A stretch of DNA of 22,812 nucleotides, taken from the NCBI GenBank assembly GCA_032718475.1, contig JAUCBJ010000833.1, positions 1 to 22,812 on the forward strand. The letters run 5' to 3'. The position numbers and the translations under genes were made by a program. Source of the stretch: Nemertoderma westbladi (Eukaryota > Xenacoelomorpha > Nemertodermatida > Nemertodermatidae). A model generated the notes under the pieces. It was not told the origin of the DNA. It saw only the letters and a program-made list of their open reading frames with translations, and searched no databases. This document shows positions 16,864-22,812 of the stretch, piece by piece; position 1 is the stretch's first letter, and the number at the start of each line of letters is the position of its first letter.

Positions 16864-17639
16864 GCTGTACAGTATATTGGTGACTGCATTCTGTGGTACC
16901 ATAGCTCCCAGTATTTATATTTTTTGTTTGATAAACTTTTGTTTATATTTGAATAAGTTTCTTTATTATTTGTTATTTTATTGTTTTGTATATTACTGAT
17001 ATATATTATAAACTGTATATTTTGTCTATAATAATTAATTAATGCCGTTACAGGGATCACACTGGAAATATTTATTATCTTGTAGCCTTGTATAATACTC
17101 CTAAAAAAGTAAAATAATCTGTTTAGATTAAATCTAATAAAATCTATAACTTTAGTAGAATACATTCCTTTGCGTTTTAAGTTGATCTAGTAAATAGTAA
17201 TATCACGATACAACGAATGAACAGACCACCTGGATATATTCTAACTAATGTACCTTGGAAAGGAACTGTGTTTGGCTTTTCCAACTCGGCATAAATATCA
17301 ACTTAAACTTAACAATGTCCCTGGTGACGTTATGATTTAATACTTTCTACTATCTCATTTTTAATGTTATATAAAATTGTATAGGCCTATATATAATATT
17401 GTTTGTAAGATGTAAGAATGTAATTAGCATGTGCTGCTGTTGTGAAGTATTTTTTTATATTTTCAACCCCATTTGTTCATATTATCAATAAATATATTGG
17501 TTTCAAATATGAATTTAAATTATATTGCAAATTTTGTAATGTTGCTTATAAGTGGGTACCTGACGGCAAATACAATAATTTTTACAACAAACAACCCCCC
17601 TCGCGACATCCCTACGGCATAAAGAACTATTTACATACC
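16864..17639. other. Non-coding, nothing recognised
   Basis: About 775 bp of AT-rich sequence between two hAT-type elements. The longest frame (minus strand, 16815-17165, 116 codons) is low-complexity, rich in I, N and Y, overlaps hAT-D and has no motif. One TAGGCCTA occurs near 17384. Confidence 0.6.
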
Positions 17640-18528
17640 TTAAGAATTAGGGATGTCCCGGAATCGATATTTTGATTCCGGCCGGAACCGGAACCGGAAT
17701 TCAACACCGGAACCGGAATTTTCTATAATTAGTGAAATACACTAAATGACCCATGAAACTGTATAATTTTTTGTGAAACAAATGAATTTTTTTAATTTCT
17801 ACAGCTAAGTTTGATAATGAGATGAATCAGAACCTTGGGGGGAATTAAGGTGGGTTGAGTGGAGAATGGCCTGGGCCATTATGGCCTATTATGGTGACGG
17901 GATGGTACTTCGGCATTATTCAATATCATTTTTTTTCTAAAATCTATAACTTTGGCCAAAGGTTAGGTTTTTAGCCTTTAGACTCATACCTAAAAACCTA
18001 CGTTAAACAAAAACCTATGGTTTCGCGTCAGTAGGTCCTTTGGTGCAATATCCTGGTGTCTTTAAGGGAAAGGAGCATGTTACCGAGACATGTTATTCGA
18101 ACCAAAACAATAAACGAGGCCACTAGTACATCACATGTTACAGTTTAATTGTTGCTGGGAATAAATAGATTTATGGTAAGAAATGGATTTGCTGTAAATA
18201 GAAATTAAACCACTATATTATGCAGCACCTACGACGCAGGACTGAACTAACGACAACTCGCAGGACCTGTACGTATTGTAATAACGTTTTATATTTATAT
18301 TAGTTTTAGGTTAAAGTAGTAATTGTAATTGTGTTAATCGTTAATCGAGTTTCATTGCTAACTTTACAAGGTTAGCAATTTATTTAGCCTCCTGTAATTA
18401 TCATATTATTTAATAATTAATTCAATGTAAAATAATGTACAAAATCAATGTCAAATAATGTAAAATCAATCTAAAAAAACGCCATTTTATAAGCAAATTG
18501 TAATAATTAAATTGGAAAAACTACCCGC

Positions 18529-18823
18529 TAAGGCCCTTGCTCCACTGGTAAGTCTTATGTAGTCTTAGTCAGAATAAATTATGGAACACATTGGTTTCAA
18601 TGTTAGCGTCTCCACTGGTAAATCGTAAGTTACGACCGATGAGTCGAAAGTGATTATGTCCCATGTTCCATCTTTTGACACATGTGTGTTATATCCGGCA
18701 AGATGCCTGTGATTGGTTACTTTGGGTATAAATATGCAGTAAATGTGAGACGCATCTTATATTTTCTATCAAATAACTTATGACTTGTGTTACCAATGGA
18801 ATGGAGCAAGCAAGGAGGCATTC
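18529..18823. mobile_element. Possible short MITE inside hAT-C
   Basis: TAAGGCCCTTGCTCCACTGG followed by TAAGTCTTATG at the left is imperfectly mirrored at 18777-18820, where the reverse complement reads CTTGCTTGCTCCATTCCATT then GGTAACACAAGTCATAAG. The words TTGCTCCA, GGTAA and GTC-TAAG/TTATG are shared. No flanking duplication is found and the arms are diverged, so this is tentative. Confidence 0.35.
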
Positions 18824-18967
18824 ATTTTGAGATTCTGACTAAGACAAAATCTGAAAACGACTTACCAGTGTTACGATGAAATGTGTTACATATACCCATC
18901 AGGACTGAATTTACTTTAATAAACAGGGTGGCTGAGAATTTTCCTTCGTTAGATAGGTTAATTTTGT

Positions 18968-19042
18968 TCCACCTTGGTGTAGTGGTTGCATTGATTTCCA
19001 ATCTATCTGGAGGTCGTGGGTTCGATCCCTGCATGTGGGCCA
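18968..19042 (+). repeat. tRNA-derived SINE head or tRNA pseudogene
   Basis: The 75 nt carry an A box TGGTGTAGTGG (18975-18985) and a B box GGTTCGATCCC (19019-19029), the internal RNA polymerase III promoter. They fold as a tRNA. The acceptor TCCACCT pairs with ATGTGGG (one mismatch). The anticodon stem is TTCCA/TGGAG around the 7-nt loop ATCTATC, and the T arm is GTGGG-TTCGATC-CCTGC. CCA follows at 19040-19042. The anticodon position would read CTA. Four nucleotides between D and anticodon arms, weak D pairing and T at position 37 argue against a working tRNA. A SINE head is more likely, with an undefined 3' body toward 19150. Confidence 0.65.
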
Positions 19043-19394
19043 AGACAGTCTTCGATTCGACACGAATGGTTTGAAGGGGCTAACCAGGGGACATCTATGC
19101 CTTTCATCCTTAAATGTTAGCTCTAACGGTCGAAGAAATCTTTATTTCTATACTTGTTTACAAGTGTTGAAAAGTATCTTAAACTAATTGGTAATATTGT
19201 TTAAAAAATATATAAATGTTGATAATAATTTAACAAACTAATTGCAACTATCAAACTAGATATGAACCTTGCAATTCCGGTAAAATTCCGGCCGGAATTG
19301 ACCCCATTCCGGCAATTCCGGCCGGAACCGGAATCGGGCAAAAACCGCCGGAATTCCGGCCGGAACGGAATTCCGGGACATCCCTATTAAGAAT

Positions 19395-21325
19395 ATATAC
19401 CGGTAGGTGTCTATTTAAATTAGTCCTCCATTATCAAGTTGAACTTTCTTGAAATTTCTGAACTTTCATGTTGAACAGCTTTTATTACAATATTTCAGTA
19501 ATTTTCTAAACGGGTTTTATTATTAGTTCCACTTTATTAGATTTTATAGAATTTACAAATGATGGGGGTGTGGTGTCGGTGTGTTTGTCGGAAGCCAATT
19601 AATATACCATGACTTAATTAAACACGGGCATTTAAAGGGCGGCGATGGTAGAATTGTAGCTGTTTGCTGGTGATGGATCTTACAGTTTCCCAAATCTGTT
19701 CTACTCATATTGTAGGGGTAATCTTTGTTGTTTCTCTTTAAATTACGCATAATTTATTCAGTCACGCACTCTGGTTGTTGGTATAAAGTTCATACTCCAA
19801 AGATATAAACTCAATATGATTTCTGCATCCATCCATATAAATAGTAATATATGCAATAGGCATGGGTGATCTTGCTTACAAGAAACACCTGGCTTATATA
19901 TAGTAAATGCTGCCAGCACAGCTAGCTTATTAATATGGGGCGTTTCACGCAAATAAAACCCTCAGCGGGCAGTCTCACTGACCTGACAGTCTATTTAAAT
20001 TTTAAGTGGTTCTCTTTATCGTCCTATATCGCGTAATCTAAAACACGATAAACTCTACCCTAAGGAAAAATGTCATTTATAATTTACAATTTGTATTTTT
20101 GTTTATACCATGAGCTTAAAATACATTATAGTATATTCTGGTACTGGTTGAGTCAACATCAGCTGTTTCTTGTCGACACTGCAACTTTCTTATTTTCCAT
20201 TAACCTAATTCTTAGTTTTATTATCATTCTTATTTGGCGATTTAGTGGTGGAATAAGTCAATAAAGCAGGAAAGCAGCCATTGAATTAATTTCCATTTTG
20301 TAAAAAAATATCTTCAAACTATAGCCTATGATAACATCAAAAGTTTTATCATTTCTATTGCGCTTGAGAATGAGCCTATGAGAATTAAAACAACGTGATT
20401 AATTTGGATAGATAATTAATTAATGTTCATTAACTAAATGTGGAACCGGCTTGTTTAGGCGTATTTTTATATATAGTAACGGACGACGTATATGGTAATG
20501 ATATTTTAGCCATAATATATTTCAGAATATAAAATAAATATAATTAGCTCCTTTACAATGGTACAGAAAATGAAGACTCTTAGAACATCATCGTCCTTCC
20601 GTATGTCCAATAATTTCAAATCATTTCCCGACACACAATTCCATTCAATATCTTATAGTTGACCAATTGTAGTCAAACTTCGTTTATCCTCTTTATAGCC
20701 TTTTTATTTTTAGATTGCCGGTCTTGTAATATGAAAGTCCTAGGACCGACGCTCACTCAGGGCGCTAATAGATTTTGCAATATATAATTCTTCTTATAAT
20801 GGATTCCGACACACACAGACTGACACGCGCACCCCGACATTATGAAAAACGGTTATAGTAGAATTATAACTGTTCTATAATGGCCTGCGCAACATCCCCT
20901 ACATTAACAATAAAATCTCATGTATAATTTTAATATCTATCCTAGTAAAAGGTCATCCCCTGTTCTTATTAACCCGATTGGTGCCTATGTAATTTCCGTG
21001 TATATTTGAATATAGGTGGACCAGTGTTGAGTTACGTTTGCAAACACTTTCGCGCTACACTTGAAGTCTGAATCGAAACTGTCCCCAGATGCCACTCTGT
21101 TGTTTGAATTACGGGGTGTTATTGAGCCGGATCGATATAATTTATCCCCCCCCCCCCCCCCCCCCTCCCCAACCAACCACATCACATTAAAATAGATTCC
21201 CAGGTTATTCACCTGCGACTTCCATTATGCATCAAACTAAATTCCGAATGTTGCTACTGAAAATGTTTATTAGAATTATGCTTCCGTTGATCTCTGCTTA
21301 CACATATATCAATAGACATATCACT
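19395..21325. other. Long non-coding stretch
   Basis: Nearly 2 kb of AT-rich sequence after hAT-C. Short frames (60-75 codons) show no motif. I see no TIR pair, tRNA or conserved domain. The only notable structure is the homopolymer at 21146-21165. Confidence 0.6.
21146..21165. repeat. Homopolymer C tract (20 C)
   Basis: Twenty consecutive C, followed by T and four more C. The opposite strand is a G20 run. The length is likely variable and error-prone in sequencing. Confidence 0.95.
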
Positions 21326-21332
21326 AGGACTC

Positions 21333-21377
21333 GCCCATGTGAAGAATACCAGGATTTCACTTATTCTTTACATGGGC
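21333..21377. other. Short perfect-stem hairpin, 16-bp arms
   Basis: GCCCATGTGAAGAATA (21333-21348) pairs with TATTCTTTACATGGGC (21362-21377), with one G-T type position, around a 13-nt loop. Partly matching AGGAC/CCTAGG flanks lengthen the stem. It could be the remnant of a small palindromic transposon or a small-RNA precursor; I cannot tell which. Confidence 0.5.
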
Positions 21378-21675
21378 CCTAGGACTTATTTCTCACATAA
21401 ATTTAGCTCCGTTATTAAGACTCAGTGTACGATTTACTGCGGATTGCCGTCGTAAAGGGAAAGTCTGACCTCTCGATTGACAGTAGTGACTGTCATTCGT
21501 AGTAGTTGATTAGTACATGGTGGTGGTGGGGATAGGCGATATTATAAACTGTTGCAGGTTTCCGCACATACATAAAATCATCAAACGTATGTTTCTGTGG
21601 CCTCACCTTTCTAAATATTGTCCAACACTTTTCCCGCAATTTCTCACAATCCTCATTCACATATCAGATCTCGGC

Positions 21676-22293
21676 ACTAATATAAAAATAGAAAAGTAAA
21701 AATAACGAGTGTTGAAAATTAACGTGATTAAAAAATATCGAGAGTAAAAATAACGAGTTTTGAAAAATATCGAGAGTAAAAATATTTTCATTTTGCGTGA
21801 GCATTTTATTTAGAATTATTGGACAATATTGCAGTGCATGGGTTACAGTGCATTTAGTGCAAAAAAATGGCATTAATACACCTTGGGTACCCATTTACCA
21901 GATTTATTATACTAGCTAGTTTTTGCTATTTTTTTTATAAATATAGAATATGTTCTACAGTAGCTATCAATTTTGATAATTTTTGTTCTAGAACACATTT
22001 TTTAGTTCCAGATCACTTTTTATATTTTTTAAAATAGCTAGTATTTTCTACTTCATTTTATAAATGTTATAGAACACGCGTAAGCTACCAATGTTAATAA
22101 ATATTTTTGTTCTAGAACACATTTTTTTGTACTAGAACATTTTTAGGAAAAAATTATCAACCAACCCTTATTAAAAAAAATTGTTACTACCGATATTTTT
22201 ACTCTCGATATTTATCAACACTCGATAATTTTACTCTCGATATTTTTCAGCACTCGATATTTTTACTCTCGATATTTTTCAATATAACCTAGT
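21676..22293. mobile_element. Foldback-like element with repeat-built inverted arms
   Basis: The left arm (21691-21789) repeats AAAATATCGAGAGTAAAAATA and ACGAGTGTTGAAAA. The right arm (22189-22283) carries the reverse complement of the same words three times. The outermost bases, ACTAATAT on the left and ACTAGGTTATATT on the right (reverse complement), are alignable and give the ends. Only a 3-bp GGC is shared outside. The interior is a diverged 122-bp tandem duplication. No coding capacity. Confidence 0.65.
21913..22156. repeat. Two-copy tandem repeat, period about 122 bp
   Basis: TAGCTAGT begins at 21913 and 22035, and GTTCTAGAACACATTTTTT recurs at 21985 and 22109. The copies are clearly diverged. 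They form the centre of the 21676-22293 element. Confidence 0.75.
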
Positions 22294-22812
22294 GGCTATG
22301 GGTTTAGTGTTATTTTATGATAGTTGACTGCATAGCGTACAGTAGGTCGTTTTCAGTCATTTCCCATTTTGTCGTCGAGAACTATTCTTGTAACCTCATA
22401 AGTATTATTGATTTATGTCACCAAATATATATTAAAGTCATTAAATTTGACAGCCAGACATCCACACATACGCCCAGTATGTTGTTCCATGCTGCTCAAG
22501 CTTTATTAATTTATTTATTTCTGTATTATACTGTATGTTTATTCATTTTAATATTTCCTGCCATTGAACGTAACTTCAACCCCCACGGATATTGTAAAGT
22601 ACGTACCGTACAATTGATTAACCTTTGTCATGCGAATTTGACGCCATGCGAAGTGGTACTGTAAGAACAACACCAAACAGATGTATTGTATTGATCGGGT
22701 TTAAGAACATTTCAATTTAAGCTTTACTGATTATTGTGTACAAAGTCAGTCCTTTTCAGCTTTAATCTACGTTTCATAAGGGGCGCGCGTTAGCGTTAAC
22801 AAGATATGAATG
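22294..22812. other. Non-coding, nothing recognised
   Basis: A 115-codon plus-strand frame (22317-22664) is hydrophobic in one patch (FHAAQALLIYLFLYYTVCLF) but lacks any motif, codon bias or gene-like context. I do not call it a gene. The sequence runs off the window end. Confidence 0.5.

Larger units (their letters stand above)
17648..19386. mobile_element. hAT-C: 1.74-kb hAT element with perfect TIRs and target duplication
   Basis: The 17-bp end TAGGGATGTCCCGGAAT (17648-17664) is exactly inverted at 19370-19386. The octamer TTAAGAAT is duplicated at 17640-17647 and 19387-19394. Subterminal arrays of CCGGCCGGAA/AACCGGAATT follow each end (to about 17722, and from about 19275). This is the best-preserved hAT of the window. 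It has no transposase. It contains a tRNA-like SINE head (18968) and a possible small inverted-repeat element (18529-18823). Confidence 0.93.

Noticed and set aside
18711-18734. Inverted CCAAT box and TATAAATA as a promoter
   Set aside because: Spacing is only 11 bp, there is no gene downstream, and it sits inside a transposon.
21985-22120. GTTCTAGAAC repeats as heat-shock or steroid-receptor elements
   Set aside because: The word fits an nTTCnnGAAn core, but it lies in a duplicated transposon interior with no nearby gene.
22317-22664. 115-codon open frame with a hydrophobic patch
   Set aside because: AT-rich sequence, no recognisable family, no supporting signals; the length is within chance expectation for this composition and window size.

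Overview
The window is nuclear DNA from a metazoan, most likely a marine invertebrate. I base this on three things: it contains a ciliary intraflagellar-transport gene, a two-ORF CR1/L2-type LINE, and many cut-and-paste DNA transposons separated by AT-rich non-coding sequence. Nothing in it looks bacterial: there are no operons and no ribosome-binding sites. I cannot name the species. Only one host gene is recognisable, IFT46 at 13741-14871 (+). Its coding region is uninterrupted, GC-rich and CpG-dense. Most of the rest is transposon.

Layout. Positions 300-1130 hold a degenerate AT-rich satellite. Positions 1175-2406 are a candidate element with 47-bp terminal inverted repeats (TIRs). Positions 3107-3738 are a short GC-rich element between perfect 11-bp direct repeats. 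Positions 3787-3923 are a cluster of direct and inverted CGGCGAGGTG-type repeats. Positions 4222-13544 form a nested set of transposons. The outermost is a hAT-type element, hAT-A (4230-13536, 8-bp target duplication CCCACAAT). It contains a minus-strand LINE with intact-looking ORF1 and ORF2. In my reading, the LINE 3' UTR is split by a second hAT-type element, hAT-B (4720-7793, target duplication GCAACAAA). hAT-B itself contains a TA-flanked Tc1/mariner-like element (4842-6276) and a foldback element whose arms are oppositely oriented 12-bp minisatellites (6358-7406).

After IFT46 comes a third hAT-like pair of ends (15544-16863) that encloses a roughly 300-bp imperfect palindrome. A fourth hAT (17648-19386) has a perfect 17-bp TIR and target duplication TTAAGAAT, and carries a tRNA-like SINE head. 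The last 3.4 kb is mostly plain AT-rich DNA, with a C20 tract, a short hairpin and another foldback-like element (21676-22293).

How the parts relate. None of the hAT, mariner-like or foldback elements encodes a transposase that I can see, so they would depend on enzymes encoded elsewhere. The LINE is the only element here with its own machinery: an ORF1 nucleic-acid-binding protein and an ORF2 endonuclease/reverse transcriptase. The most unusual observation concerns that LINE. ORF2 has no usable ATG. It follows ORF1 in the same frame, separated by a single TGA followed by CTA, which is the classic leaky-stop context. This suggests ORF2 is made by stop-codon readthrough. The outer hAT ends only 204 bp before the IFT46 start codon (196 bp after its target duplication).
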